From Streptomyces canus (GTDB taxonomy: Bacteria > Actinomycetota > Actinomycetes > Streptomycetales > Streptomycetaceae), in the NCBI RefSeq assembly GCF_041435015.1, contig NZ_CP107989.1, positions 4,030,001 to 4,094,000 on the forward strand: 64,000 nucleotides of DNA. The letters run 5' to 3'. Of the stretch, positions 47,087-56,430 are shown piece by piece (the stretch's first letter is position 1; each line of letters opens with the position of its first letter). The notes under the pieces are model-generated. The model saw only the letters and a list, made by a program, of their open reading frames with translations, made no database searches and was not told where the DNA came from. Made by a program: the position numbers and the translations under genes.

Positions 47087-47938
47087 TCAGAACAGCGCGT
47101 CGGTGAGGCGGTCGATCTGGTCGGCGTCCGAGGCCCAGCAGTAGAGCATCACCTCGTCGGCACCGATGCCGACGTAGGCGTCGGCGGCCTCGCGGATCTG
47201 CCGCGGTGTGGTGAGCAGGCCGGCCTCCATGTACGCGACGTGGCCGCTGAAGGCGTAGTAGTCGCGGAGGTTGCGGCGGGCCCGGTCCAGGGTGTCGTCG
47301 GGGCCGAGAGCGACGTTCGCCTGGGCGACCAGACGGGGGTGGCCGGGGCGGTCGTGTTTCTGCCAGGCCGTTTCGGCGGCGCGGAACAGGTTGGACATGA
47401 AGGAGGGCGGCAGGGCGGCGCCGAGGAAGCCGTCGCCGAAGCGGCCGACGCGGTCGAGGGCAGCGGGGGCGAAGCCGCCGAACAGCACCTCCGGGCCACC
47501 GGGGGTGGTGGGGGCAGGACCGATGGGGTCGATGCCTTCGCCGTATGGCTCGCCGGACCAGGTGCGGCGCAGCAGGGTCATCTGTTCGTCGAGGCGGCGG
47601 CCTCGGCGGTGGAGGTCGGTGCCGGCGGCCAGGCAGTCGTCCTCGCGCCCTCCGACGCCGATGCCGAGCGTGAAGCGGCCGCCGGAGAGGCGGTCGAGGG
47701 TCGCGGTCTGCTTCGCGAGCAGGGCGGTGTTGTGGAGCGGTGCGATCAGTACCTCGGTCTGGACGCGGATGCGGGACGTGGCGCCGGCGAGGATCGCCAG
47801 GGTGACGAGGGGCTCGGGGTTGTCGTAGACGAGGCGGTCGAGCAGGCCGAGGGTGCTGAAGGGGCTCGCGTCGGCGCGCCGGGCCCAGGTGAGCAACTGG
47901 GCGGGGTCGTCGATGGGGAGGCCGAGGCCGATGTTCAT
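47087..47938 (-). CDS. LLM-class flavin-dependent oxidoreductase
   Basis: 283 residues from ATG 47938, with CCGGAGG about 9 bp upstream. Bacterial-luciferase-like fold: MNIGLGLPIDDPAQLLTWAR, LLAKQTATLDRLSGGRFTLGIGVG. It likely uses FMN or F420; the substrate is unknown. The 297 bp between it and the divergent EamA gene contain no gene. Confidence 0.9.
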   Translation of the reverse strand: MNIGLGLPIDDPAQLLTWARRADASPFSTLGLLDRLVYDNPEPLVTLAILAGATSRIRVQTEVLIAPLHNTALLAKQTATLDRLSGGRFTLGIGVGGREDDCLAAGTDLHRRGRRLDEQMTLLRRTWSGEPYGEGIDPIGPAPTTPGGPEVLFGGFAPAALDRVGRFGDGFLGAALPPSFMSNLFRAAETAWQKHDRPGHPRLVAQANVALGPDDTLDRARRNLRDYYAFSGHVAYMEAGLLTTPRQIREAADAYVGIGADEVMLYCWASDADQIDRLTDALF

Positions 47939-48235
47939 GGGAGAGTCCTCCGGAGGGCGTACGAGATCCGCCGGTCGGCCGGATCCGGTGCCGCCCCTCC
48001 GTGGTGCCGCGCGCTGTGCGCGGACCTGCTCCCGTTCTGCGGCGATGGTTCCAGAGAGCGTGTGCGTCAGAGTGCGCCGACCGTAACGCGATCGGACGGG
48101 GTCGGCAACGCGTTTTCGCCGACCGCTCGCGGACACGGCCTCGGGGACACGGCTCGCGTCCGGCGGACAGTTGGAGATCAGTGAGAGCTGGTCCGAAACC
48201 AACCCACCCCTCACCACCTCCCCTAAGGTCACTGC

Positions 48236-49111
48236 GTGCTCTTTGGAATGGTGTGTGCTCTGGGTGCCTCCGTGTGTTTCGGGACGGCCACCGTGCTGCA
48301 GGCGATGGCTGCGCGCGCGGCGGATACGGGCGGTCGCGACGGCGAGGGGACGGCGTTCGCGGTGACGCTGTTCCTGGGGGCGGTGCGGCAGTGGCGGTAT
48401 CTGGCGGGGCTGGCGCTGGACGGGGTGGGGTTCCTGCTGCAGATCGCCGCGTTGCGGTCGGTCCCGATCTACGCGGTGGGCGCGGCGCTCGCGTCGAGTC
48501 TCGCGGTGACCGCGGTGGTGTCGGCGCGGCTGCTGCGGGTCCGGCTGAGCGCGGGCGAGTGGGGTGCCGTCGGGGTGGTGTGCGCGGGGATGGCGCTGCT
48601 GGGGATCGCGTCCGGGACGGAGGGCGACCGGAGCGGGCCGTCGGCCTTGAAGTACGCGATGCTCGGGACGGCACTGGCCGTGCTGGGGCTCGCGCTGCTC
48701 GGTGGGCGACTGCCGGAGCGGGGACGGGCGTTGGCGCTCGGGCTGGGGGCCGGGTTCGGCTTCGGGGTGGTCGAGGTGGCGGTACGCCTGATCGACTCGC
48801 TCACGCCGTCGGCGCTGCTGGGCAACCCGGCGACGTACGCACTCCTCGTCGGCGGTGGTGCGGCCTTTCTGTCGCTGACCTCGGCGCTGCAGCGGGGTTC
48901 GGTGACCACGGCGACCGCCGGGATGGTGATCGGGGAGACGATCGGGCCGGCGCTGGTGGGGGTGGTGTGGCTCGGGGACCGCACCCGGGAGGGGCTGGCG
49001 TGGGCGGCGGTGCTGGGGTTCGCCGTGGCCGTCGCGGGGGCGTTGGCGCTGGCCAGGTTCGGGGAGGCCCCGGAACATTCCTCCGCGCATTCCCCTTCCC
49101 GAATTTCGTAA
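48236..49111 (+). CDS. EamA/DMT-type membrane transporter
   Basis: 291 residues from GTG 48236. About nine or ten transmembrane helices with internal similarity between the two halves, and GMVCALGASVCFGTATVLQA at the N-terminus, typical of the DMT superfamily. The substrate is unknown. A TAAGGT hexamer ends 6 bp before the GTG and there is no ribosome binding site, so the transcript is probably leaderless. It is the last core-type gene before the p-aminobenzoate block. Confidence 0.85.
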   Translation: MLFGMVCALGASVCFGTATVLQAMAARAADTGGRDGEGTAFAVTLFLGAVRQWRYLAGLALDGVGFLLQIAALRSVPIYAVGAALASSLAVTAVVSARLLRVRLSAGEWGAVGVVCAGMALLGIASGTEGDRSGPSALKYAMLGTALAVLGLALLGGRLPERGRALALGLGAGFGFGVVEVAVRLIDSLTPSALLGNPATYALLVGGGAAFLSLTSALQRGSVTTATAGMVIGETIGPALVGVVWLGDRTREGLAWAAVLGFAVAVAGALALARFGEAPEHSSAHSPSRIS

Positions 49112-49219
49112 GGGGTTGATCGAGTTACTTTCGGTACAGCTCGACAGAATGATCCATGCCGACCGAAAGGCCGATAAAGAGTCACGATCCGGACAGTCGG
49201 AAAGAGCTTCGTTGAAGGT

Positions 49220-49250
49220 TTGAACGTGATGTGAAGGTCTTGCGTATACG
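49220..49250 (+). promoter_or_regulatory. Predicted promoter of the p-aminobenzoate gene block
   Basis: TTGAAC (49220-49225) and TATACG (49245-49250), 19 bp apart (18 bp if the -10 is read GTATAC). The start GTG of the first gene is 5 bp downstream. The 145-bp intergenic region is AT-richer than its surroundings. Confidence 0.6.
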
Positions 49251-49255
49251 ACGGC

Positions 49256-49834
49256 GTGAGCAGTAATCCCGTCACCGTCACCGTGGCCTATCACGTGGTG
49301 CCGGGCCGTGAGGCCGACTTCCACTCCTGGGGGTGGGCCATGCTGGCCGCGAGTGCGCAGCAGCCGGGCTTCCTTGGAGGTGGCGTTCTTGTCGACCGAG
49401 AGGCGGAGTGGCATGTGGTCTATCGCTTCGCCAGCGAGGGAACGGCCCGGGCCTGGGAGGATTCGCCCGTCCGGACCCAGTGGCACGACCGGGCGATGGA
49501 CTTCGCCCGGCAAACGGAACGCAGGAGCGTGCGGGGCTCCAAGATGTGGTTCGACTCGCAGACCACGACACCGAAGGCGCCCGCCCCGCCGGCGAAATGG
49601 AAACTGTGGTTCGTGAACATGAGCGCGGTTTTTCCGCCGGTGCTCCTGTTCAATCTGATCGCTCTTCCTTATCTCGGCGGACTCAATCCGCTCATCCGCA
49701 CACTGCTGTTGTGCCTGTGTGTGACGGCTCTCGTCACCTGGATTCTCATGCCCCGGCTTCAGCGTTTCTTGAGGAAATGGCTGTATCCGCCGCTCCAGGC
49801 CCTTCGCGGACGGCACAAAAGACGGACCGCATAG
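49256..49834 (+). CDS. ABM-domain protein with two C-terminal transmembrane helices (COG3224-like)
   Basis: 192 residues from GTG 49256. An antibiotic-biosynthesis-monooxygenase-like domain (about 1-100: VTVTVAYHVVPGREADFHSW, GFLGGGVLVDREAEWHVVYRF), then two membrane helices (FVNMSAVFPPVLLFNLIAL; LLLCLCVTALVTWILMP) and a basic tail. COG3224 proteins are uncharacterised; ABM domains can oxidise aromatic rings without a cofactor. It lies 29 bp upstream of pabAB and is probably the first gene of the unit. Codon use is slightly AT-richer than its neighbours. Confidence 0.8.
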   Translation: MSSNPVTVTVAYHVVPGREADFHSWGWAMLAASAQQPGFLGGGVLVDREAEWHVVYRFASEGTARAWEDSPVRTQWHDRAMDFARQTERRSVRGSKMWFDSQTTTPKAPAPPAKWKLWFVNMSAVFPPVLLFNLIALPYLGGLNPLIRTLLLCLCVTALVTWILMPRLQRFLRKWLYPPLQALRGRHKRRTA

Positions 49835-49863
49835 GTCCGGAACGAACCGAGGGAGGTGGGCGG

Positions 49864-52098
49864 GTGAAGACCCTGCTCATCGACAATTACGACTCGTACA
49901 CGTACAACCTGTTCCAGCTGGTCGCCGAGGTCAACGGCGAGGAACCGGTCGTCGTCCTCAACGACGCGGTCGGCGCCCTTCCCGATCTCGGGGCATACCT
50001 CGCGGGATTCGACAATGTCGTGGTCTCGCCCGGACCCGGGCACCCGGCCGAGCCGCGCGACTTCGGACTGAGCACCGCCGTGCTCACCGCGTCGCCGATC
50101 CCCGTGCTCGGCGTCTGTCTGGGGCACCAGGGCATCGCGCTCGGCGAGGGGGGCCGGGTGGAACCCGCCCCGCAGCCGCGACACGGTCATCTGTCGACGG
50201 TCCGGCACGACGGACGGGACCTGTTCCGGGGGCTGCCGCAGGACTTCACCGCGGTCCGCTACCACTCGCTGGCCGTGTCCGAGCCGCTCCCGCAGGCGCT
50301 GGAGGCCACCGCCTGGGCCGAGGACGGCGTGCTGATGGGGCTCAGGCACCGCAGCCGGCCGCTGTGGGGCGTGCAGTTCCATCCGGAGTCCGTGCTCACC
50401 GACTACGGCCACCGCATGCTCGTCAACTTCCGCAATCTCACGGCGGAACGGGCCCGCAGAACGCGTACGAAGAACACCGCGGTGCCCCCGCCCGAGGCGG
50501 TGATCCCCCGGCCCGCGCGGGTCGTCCCGCGCCCCCGGCGGACGGTGCCCGCCTACCGTCTGCACACCCGGCGCATCGCCGGCGCGGTCGACACCGAGGC
50601 CGCCTTCACCCGGATGTACGCGGCGTCGCGGCGGGCGTTCTGGCTGGACAGCGCACTGGTCGAGGACGGGCGGTCGCGGTTCTCGTTCTTCGGTGACGAC
50701 AGCGGTCCGCTCGCGGAGTTCGTCCGGTACGACGTCGAGAGCGGAAAGTGCGAGATCGAGCGGGCCGGGCGGCCGACGAGGAAGGTCGCGGCGAGCGTCT
50801 TCGATTATCTCGGACGGCAGTTGACGAGTCGCCGGGTGGACGCCGCCGGGCTGCCCTTCGACTTCACGGGCGGCTATGTCGGCTACTTCGGCTACGAGAT
50901 GAAGGCCGACTGCGGCTCACCGAACCGGCACACCTCCGACGTCCCGGACGCCTGCTGGCTGTTCGCCGACCGGTTGATCGCCGTGGACCATCTGAAGAGG
51001 TTCACCTACGCGGTCTGCCTGGCCGAGGACACCCCGCAGGCCGCGCGGGAGGCCGAGGACTGGCTGGAGAGCACGCTGGCCCAGCTGACCTTCGTCGCCA
51101 CCGAACCGGACCCGACGGCGATACCCGGGCTGCCGACACCCACCGGCCCCGCCGACCCGGGGCTCGACCCCGACGTCGGCGCCGCCGAGCCCTGGCTGGT
51201 GCGGGACCGGGTGACCTATCTCGCCGACATCGAGTCCTGCGGACGTGACCTGCGGGCGGGCACCAGTTACGAGGTCTGCCTGACGAACGCGGCCCGGTTA
51301 CCGGCCCCGCCGGACGCGTACGCGTTCTACCGGGTGCTGCGCCGGGTCAACCCGGCCCCCTACGCGGCGTTCCTGAGGTTCGGGGACGTCGACGTGGCCG
51401 GTTCCTCCCCCGAGCGGTTCCTGCGGATCACCCGGGACGGGATCGCCGAGGCCCGGCCCATCAAGGGCACCGCGCCGCGCGGGGCCGGTCCGGAGGAGGA
51501 CGCCCGGCTGCGGGACGCACTGGCGTCGGACGCCAAGACGCGCGCCGAGAACCTGATGATCGTCGACCTGCTCCGCAACGACCTGGGGCGGGTGTGCCGG
51601 ACCGGGTCGGTACGGGTGACCCGGCTGATGGCCACGGAGACGTACGCGACCGTGCATCAGCTCGTGTCCACCGTGGAGGGGCGGTTGCGGGAGGGGACCG
51701 ACGCGGTGGAGTGCGTGCGGGCCTGTTTTCCCGGTGGCTCGATGACCGGGGCGCCGAAGCTGCGCACGATGGAGATCCTCGACTCCCTGGAGACCGAGGC
51801 CCGCGGGGTCTACTCCGGCGCCCTGGGCTATCTGGGGTGCGGCGGGGGCGCGGATCTCAGCATCGTCATCCGTACGGCCGTGTTCGCCGACGGGCTGATG
51901 CAGCTGGGCGCCGGAGGCGCGATCGTCCTCGACTCCGATCCGGTCGCCGAGTACGACGAGATGCTGCTGAAGACGGCAGCGCAGATGAGAGCCCTGCACC
52001 TGCACACCGCGGAGCGGACGGCGGAGCAGCGGCGGCACACAGCCGTCCGCGCCGACGCCCGCGGCGGGCACACGGCCACCGAGGAGACGGTCCGATGA
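49864..52098 (+). CDS. pabAB: Fused aminodeoxychorismate synthase (PabA-PabB)
   Basis: 744 residues from GTG 49864, with GGGAGG 7 bp upstream. Glutamine amidotransferase domain at 1-195 (LLIDNYDSYTYNLF; nucleophile Cys85 in GVCLGHQG; His173 and Glu175 in QFHPES). The chorismate-binding domain is at about 230-720 (AENLMIVDLLRNDLGRVCRT; FPGGSMTGAPKLRTMEI). PIKGT with Lys534 is the aminodeoxychorismate-synthase form; anthranilate synthases have PIAGT. It turns chorismate and glutamine into 4-amino-4-deoxychorismate. Stop overlaps the next ATG by 4 bp. Fused PabAB next to activating enzymes usually marks secondary metabolism. Confidence 0.95.
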   Translation: MKTLLIDNYDSYTYNLFQLVAEVNGEEPVVVLNDAVGALPDLGAYLAGFDNVVVSPGPGHPAEPRDFGLSTAVLTASPIPVLGVCLGHQGIALGEGGRVEPAPQPRHGHLSTVRHDGRDLFRGLPQDFTAVRYHSLAVSEPLPQALEATAWAEDGVLMGLRHRSRPLWGVQFHPESVLTDYGHRMLVNFRNLTAERARRTRTKNTAVPPPEAVIPRPARVVPRPRRTVPAYRLHTRRIAGAVDTEAAFTRMYAASRRAFWLDSALVEDGRSRFSFFGDDSGPLAEFVRYDVESGKCEIERAGRPTRKVAASVFDYLGRQLTSRRVDAAGLPFDFTGGYVGYFGYEMKADCGSPNRHTSDVPDACWLFADRLIAVDHLKRFTYAVCLAEDTPQAAREAEDWLESTLAQLTFVATEPDPTAIPGLPTPTGPADPGLDPDVGAAEPWLVRDRVTYLADIESCGRDLRAGTSYEVCLTNAARLPAPPDAYAFYRVLRRVNPAPYAAFLRFGDVDVAGSSPERFLRITRDGIAEARPIKGTAPRGAGPEEDARLRDALASDAKTRAENLMIVDLLRNDLGRVCRTGSVRVTRLMATETYATVHQLVSTVEGRLREGTDAVECVRACFPGGSMTGAPKLRTMEILDSLETEARGVYSGALGYLGCGGGADLSIVIRTAVFADGLMQLGAGGAIVLDSDPVAEYDEMLLKTAAQMRALHLHTAERTAEQRRHTAVRADARGGHTATEETVR

Positions 52099-53621
52099 CG
52101 ACTGCGCAGCCCGTGCTGTCCTCGGCCGGCTTCGACGCCCCCGGCAATCTCGCCGCCCAGCTCGCCGATCTCGCCGAGCGGCGCGGCTGGGCGGACCGGC
52201 CCGCCTTCCATCAGGGCCACCGGGCCTGGACCCACGGCGAGGTGCACGCGCTCGCGGCCCGGGCGGCCACCGTGCTCGCCGGTCACGGCACCCGGCCGGG
52301 TGACCGGGTGGTGCTGGCGTTGCCGGACGGGATCGCCTGGGTGACGGCCTTCCTCGCCGTCGCGCGCCTCGGGGCCGTCGCCGTCCTGGTCAATCCCGAA
52401 CTCCCCGCGGCCGACCACGCGTTCATGGCAGTGGACGCCGACGCCGCGTTGTGTGTGACGGGGCCGGGTCTGGAGGACCGGTTCGCCGAGCGGCCCCGGC
52501 TCGGTGCCGACCAGCTGCTCGCGCTCACCGCCTCCGCCGAGGCGGCCCCCGCCCACCCGGTCGACGCGCACACGCCGTTGTATGTCCAGTACACGTCGGG
52601 CACCACGGGCCGTCCCAAGGGAGTCGTGCACACGCACGGCGACCCGAAGGCGTACCACGACCTCATCGGCCGGCGACTGCTGCGGGTCGGCCAGGACGAC
52701 GTCACCCTGTCGGTGTCGAAGCTGTACTTCGCCTACGGCTTCGGCAACGCCTTCGTCTTCCCGCTCTTCTCCGGCTCCTCCGCCGTGCTCGTGGACCGGC
52801 GCCCGACCCCGGCCGCCGTGGACGAGCTCGTCGCCCGGCACCGGGTGACCCTGCTCTACTCCGTGCCGTCCGCGTACGCCGCGCTGGTGGCCGACCGGGG
52901 CAGCGGGCACGAGGCCTGCTTCGCCTCGGTGCGGGCCGCGGTGTCGGCCGGCGAGGGCCTGCCGGAGGGGCTCGGCGGACAGGTCACCGAGCTGCTCGGT
53001 GCGCCGGTGCTGGAGCAGATCGGCTCCACCGAGGCCGGTCACGCCTTCTGCGCCAACAGCTTCGGCCACAACCGCCCGGGCACGGTCGGCCGCCCCGTGC
53101 CCGGCTTCGAGGTGGAGCTGCGCGACCGCGCCGGCCAACCGGTCCCGGACAGCACGGAGGGCGAGCTGTGGGTGCGCGGTCCGACGGTGACGCCCGGCTA
53201 TCTCAACCGGCCCGAGGAGACCGAACGCACCCTGGTCGGTGGCTGGCTGGCCACCCGTGACCGGGCCCTCCGCGAGGCCGACGGCACTTACCGGCACCTG
53301 GGCCGCGCCGACGACATGGAGATGGTCGGCGGCATCACCGTCTCCCCGCTGGAGGTGGAGGCCGTACTGCGCACCCACCCGGCGGTGAAGGAGGTCGCGG
53401 TCGTGGCCGTCACCGACGGGAGGGGCGTCGGTCGGCTGCGGGCGTTCGTCGTCCCCGTCGCCCCGGTCCCCGACGGAAGCCTCCAGGAGGACCTCCTCGG
53501 CCTGGCCCGCGAACGGCTGGCCGCCTTCAAGGTGCCCAGAAGCGTGAGCCTGGTCCCGTCGCTCCCCCGCACCCCGACCGGCAAGCTCCGCCGCCACCTG
53601 GTCCGCCGGGGCGCCTGGTGA
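52095..53621 (+). CDS. ANL-family aryl-acid ligase, benzoate-CoA-ligase-like
   Basis: 508 residues. AMP-binding motif VQYTSGTTGRPKGVVH (163-178), benzoate-CoA-ligase-like segment SVSKLYFAYGFGNAFVFPL, A5-type motif EQIGSTEAGHAF, and the C-terminal catalytic Lys497 in RTPTGKLRRH. By its resemblance to benzoate-CoA ligases and its coupling to pabAB, p-aminobenzoate or a hydroxylated derivative is the likely substrate. The product could be a CoA thioester, or an acyl-adenylate used directly. No carrier protein gene is near. Confidence 0.9.
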   Translation: MTTAQPVLSSAGFDAPGNLAAQLADLAERRGWADRPAFHQGHRAWTHGEVHALAARAATVLAGHGTRPGDRVVLALPDGIAWVTAFLAVARLGAVAVLVNPELPAADHAFMAVDADAALCVTGPGLEDRFAERPRLGADQLLALTASAEAAPAHPVDAHTPLYVQYTSGTTGRPKGVVHTHGDPKAYHDLIGRRLLRVGQDDVTLSVSKLYFAYGFGNAFVFPLFSGSSAVLVDRRPTPAAVDELVARHRVTLLYSVPSAYAALVADRGSGHEACFASVRAAVSAGEGLPEGLGGQVTELLGAPVLEQIGSTEAGHAFCANSFGHNRPGTVGRPVPGFEVELRDRAGQPVPDSTEGELWVRGPTVTPGYLNRPEETERTLVGGWLATRDRALREADGTYRHLGRADDMEMVGGITVSPLEVEAVLRTHPAVKEVAVVAVTDGRGVGRLRAFVVPVAPVPDGSLQEDLLGLARERLAAFKVPRSVSLVPSLPRTPTGKLRRHLVRRGAW

Positions 53622-53688
53622 CCACGGCCAGAACACCCCACAGGCACCGCACGAGCACCGTAGCCGCACCGCAGAGAGGAACGGCCCC

Positions 53689-55251
53689 ATGCGAGAGCAG
53701 CAACCCCCCTTCACCGACCGGGGTTTCTACCTGGGCCCGGTGTTCCGCCGGGCGGCCGACCGGCACGGCGCCGTCTTCGTGACCCTGGACCGCCCGCTGG
53801 ACACCCATCCCGCCCTCGGTGTCGATCTGACCTACGCGGCGCTGGCAGAGGTCGTCGAGGAGCTGTCCGGACGCCTGTGGGAGGCGGGGGTGAGGCCGTC
53901 GGAGCAGGTCGTCGTACACAAGACGGACAACGTCGACATCGTGCTGCTGACCTGCGCGGTCTCCCGTATCGGCGCGGTGCCCGTGCTGCTCTCGCCCGGG
54001 CTGGCCGGTGAGGTGGTCGGGGAGTTGATCGAGCGGCTCAGGCACCCGTGGCTGGTCACCGACCGGGCCAAGCTGGAGGGGCCGCTGATGGGGGTCGGCC
54101 TCCGGGTGCGGCAGGTCCTCGCCGTGGACGACGCGCCGGGCGCCGAGCGCCTGGAGAAGTACGCCGGTACCGAGCCCCCGCCGCTCGTACGCCTCCATCC
54201 CCGCGAACCGGCGCTGATCACCCACAGTTCCGGCACCACCGGCCTCCCCAAACTCGCCGTGCACTGCGCGAACACCATGTGGAACCGGCTCGTTCCGCAG
54301 AAGGCGATGGGCTGGCCGACGCGCGGGGAGACCGCGGCGCTGCACATGTCGTTCGCGCACTCGCGCTTCTACCATCTGCTCGGCGTCCTGCTGCACTTCG
54401 GCAGCCCGCTGGTACTGATCACCGACCCGGCCCCGGCCGCCGTGGGACCGCTCCTGACCAGGCACCGGCCCGGCATCGTGGAGACCCACCCCAACACGTT
54501 CGTGCTGTGGGAGGAATTGGCCGACGCGCCCGGTGCCCCGCTGTCGCGGGTGCGGTCCTACGGCTCGACGTTCGACGCGATCCATCCGCGCACGGTACGG
54601 CGGCTGCTGGGTGCCTCGAAGCGCCGTTCGCCCTGGCTGATCCAGCTGTACGGGCAGAGCGAGACGGGTCCGGTCGCCTTTCAGTGCTTCACCCGACGCA
54701 GTGCCGCACGCGCGGACGGACGGCGGGTCGGGATCGGCATACCCGGCTTCACCCGCGTGCGCGTGACGGGGCCGGGCGGTGAGCGGGTCGCCGCCGGGAC
54801 GAGCGGCCGCATCGAGGCCCGTACCAGGGGCCGCATCCTCACCTACCTCGGCATGCAGGACCGCTACGACCGTCAACTCAACGACGGCTGGTGGGAGATG
54901 GGCGACATGGGATACCGCAGTCGCCTCGGCACCCTGCATCTGATCGACCGGGAGATCGACCGGATCGACTCCGTGCACAGCAATCTGGAGGTCGAGGACA
55001 CCCTGATGGAGCGCCTGGAGGAACTCCGGGAGGTCGTCATCGTGCCGGGTGCGGACCGGGAGCCGGTGCCGGTGGTGTGCGTGCGCGGGGAGCGGCCGCT
55101 GGATCTCGGGCGCTGGCGGGAAGCCACGGCCGATCTGCCGGCGATGGCCGAGCCGCGGCAGTGGCGGTTCGAGGAGCTGCCGATGACCGCGACCTGGAAG
55201 GTGAAGCGGGTCGAGATCACCCGGATGCTCGCGGAGGGTGCGCGCGCGTGA
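53689..55251 (+). CDS. Second ANL-family adenylating enzyme
   Basis: 520 residues with AGAGAGGAACG upstream of the ATG. The ATP-binding loop is HSSGTTGLPKLAVH (179-192), with Leu189 in place of the usual Gly. Other motifs: LYGQSETGPVAF, WWEMGDMGYRS, and a Lys-rich C-terminal motif TATWKVKRVEI (Lys504/506). It is clearly different from the ligase upstream. It may activate a second acid, or act as an amide- or ester-forming ligase; both are guesses. It ends with a GTGA overlap with the monooxygenase gene. Confidence 0.88.
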   Translation: MREQQPPFTDRGFYLGPVFRRAADRHGAVFVTLDRPLDTHPALGVDLTYAALAEVVEELSGRLWEAGVRPSEQVVVHKTDNVDIVLLTCAVSRIGAVPVLLSPGLAGEVVGELIERLRHPWLVTDRAKLEGPLMGVGLRVRQVLAVDDAPGAERLEKYAGTEPPPLVRLHPREPALITHSSGTTGLPKLAVHCANTMWNRLVPQKAMGWPTRGETAALHMSFAHSRFYHLLGVLLHFGSPLVLITDPAPAAVGPLLTRHRPGIVETHPNTFVLWEELADAPGAPLSRVRSYGSTFDAIHPRTVRRLLGASKRRSPWLIQLYGQSETGPVAFQCFTRRSAARADGRRVGIGIPGFTRVRVTGPGGERVAAGTSGRIEARTRGRILTYLGMQDRYDRQLNDGWWEMGDMGYRSRLGTLHLIDREIDRIDSVHSNLEVEDTLMERLEELREVVIVPGADREPVPVVCVRGERPLDLGRWREATADLPAMAEPRQWRFEELPMTATWKVKRVEITRMLAEGARA

Positions 55252-56417
55252 CACCGGTCGTGGTGGTCGGCGCCGGCCCCGTGGGTCTGTCGGCGGCGCT
55301 CGCGCTGCGGGCACGCGGGCGGGAGGTCGTGCTGCTGGAGGCGGAGCCGAAGGACCGTGAACGGCCCGGCAGCCGTGCCCTGTTCGTGCATCGCGAGACG
55401 CTCGCGCTGCTCGACGGGATGCGGCCGGGACTGGCCGCCGAGATCACCGCGTACGGGCAGACCTGGCGAACCCGGCGGACCCTCTACCGGGGCCGCGAGG
55501 TGTACTCCCGCACCTATCCGCCGAAGGAGGGCCCGCCGCCCTTCACCAGCCTGCGCCAGGTGGACACCGAGCGCTTCCTGCGGGGCGCGTGCGAGCGGGC
55601 GGGTGTGGAGTTCGTGTGGGACGCACGGGTGCTGGACGTCCGTACGACGGCGACCGGGGTCCGGCTGAGCTGCGGCGACGGCCGGGAGTGGAGCTGCGCG
55701 TACGCCGTCGCCGCCGACGGTGCCCGGTCCGTCGTGCGGGGGGCACTGGGCATCGCCATGGAGGGCGAGCGGGGCGAGGGCTTTCATGTGGTCGCCGACG
55801 TGGCCCACATACCGGGTGCCGAGCCTCCGCCCGAGCGGATCTTCCACTACGAGCATCCGGGCGCCGGCGGGCGCAGTGTGATGCGGGTGCCGTTCACCGG
55901 GGGCTTCCAGGTCGACCTGCAGTGCCGGGACGACGACCCCGAGGAGGAGTTCGGAACCGAGGAGGCCGTACGGCGATGGCTTCCGGCGGTGGTGGGCGAG
56001 GGGTACGGCGAGCGGATCCTGTGGGTGTCGACGTACCGCTTTCTGCGCAAGGTGGCCGCCTCGTTCACCGATCCGCACCGGCGGGTGCTGCTCGTCGGGG
56101 AGGCGGCGCATCTGTTCCCGCCGTTCGGGGCGCGGGGGATGAACAGCGGCATCGCGGACGCGGCGGCCGCGGCGGAGGCCATCGCCGCCGGGACGATCGA
56201 GGCCTTCGCCGACGTACGGCGGTCCGCGGCGCTGTTCAACAGTGCCGCCGCCGGGGCCGCGCTGGACCATCTGCGGCCCCGGCGCCGGATCGTCCGGGCC
56301 CGTCAGCGGGCGGCGGCTGCGCTCGCGCCGGTGCTGCCGTGGTGCGGCTCGTGGCTGGAGCACGCGCCGTACGGGCCACGGCACGGAGCGCCGGTGAACG
56401 CCGGCCGCACGTACTGA
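55248..56417 (+). CDS. FAD-dependent aromatic monooxygenase (group A type)
   Basis: 389 residues from GTG 55248. FAD fold motif VVVVGAGPVGLSAAL (GxGxxG at 8-13), middle motif VAADGARSVVRGAL, and the third FAD motif LLVGEAAHLFPPFGARGMNSG, where Glu285 replaces the usual Asp. The fold is that of p-hydroxybenzoate hydroxylase relatives. In this setting it may hydroxylate, decarboxylate or N-oxidise a p-aminobenzoyl compound. Coupled to the ANL gene upstream. Confidence 0.9.
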   Translation: MTPVVVVGAGPVGLSAALALRARGREVVLLEAEPKDRERPGSRALFVHRETLALLDGMRPGLAAEITAYGQTWRTRRTLYRGREVYSRTYPPKEGPPPFTSLRQVDTERFLRGACERAGVEFVWDARVLDVRTTATGVRLSCGDGREWSCAYAVAADGARSVVRGALGIAMEGERGEGFHVVADVAHIPGAEPPPERIFHYEHPGAGGRSVMRVPFTGGFQVDLQCRDDDPEEEFGTEEAVRRWLPAVVGEGYGERILWVSTYRFLRKVAASFTDPHRRVLLVGEAAHLFPPFGARGMNSGIADAAAAAEAIAAGTIEAFADVRRSAALFNSAAAGAALDHLRPRRRIVRARQRAAAALAPVLPWCGSWLEHAPYGPRHGAPVNAGRTY

Positions 56418-56430
56418 GGAGGGAGCGGCT

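Noticed and set aside
47939..48235. A small gene in the 297-bp divergent region
   Set aside because: Open frames here lack ribosome binding sites and protein-like composition; the region most likely holds promoters only.
47939..49816. Long minus-strand extension upstream of the LLM flavoprotein
   Set aside because: The flavoprotein starts at ATG 47938 with a good ribosome binding site and the family's usual N-terminus; the extension is antisense to the EamA gene.
49864..52098. Anthranilate synthase as the function of the fused gene
   Set aside because: The motif PIKGT (Lys534) and the neighbouring PabC gene favour aminodeoxychorismate synthase; anthranilate synthases have PIAGT.
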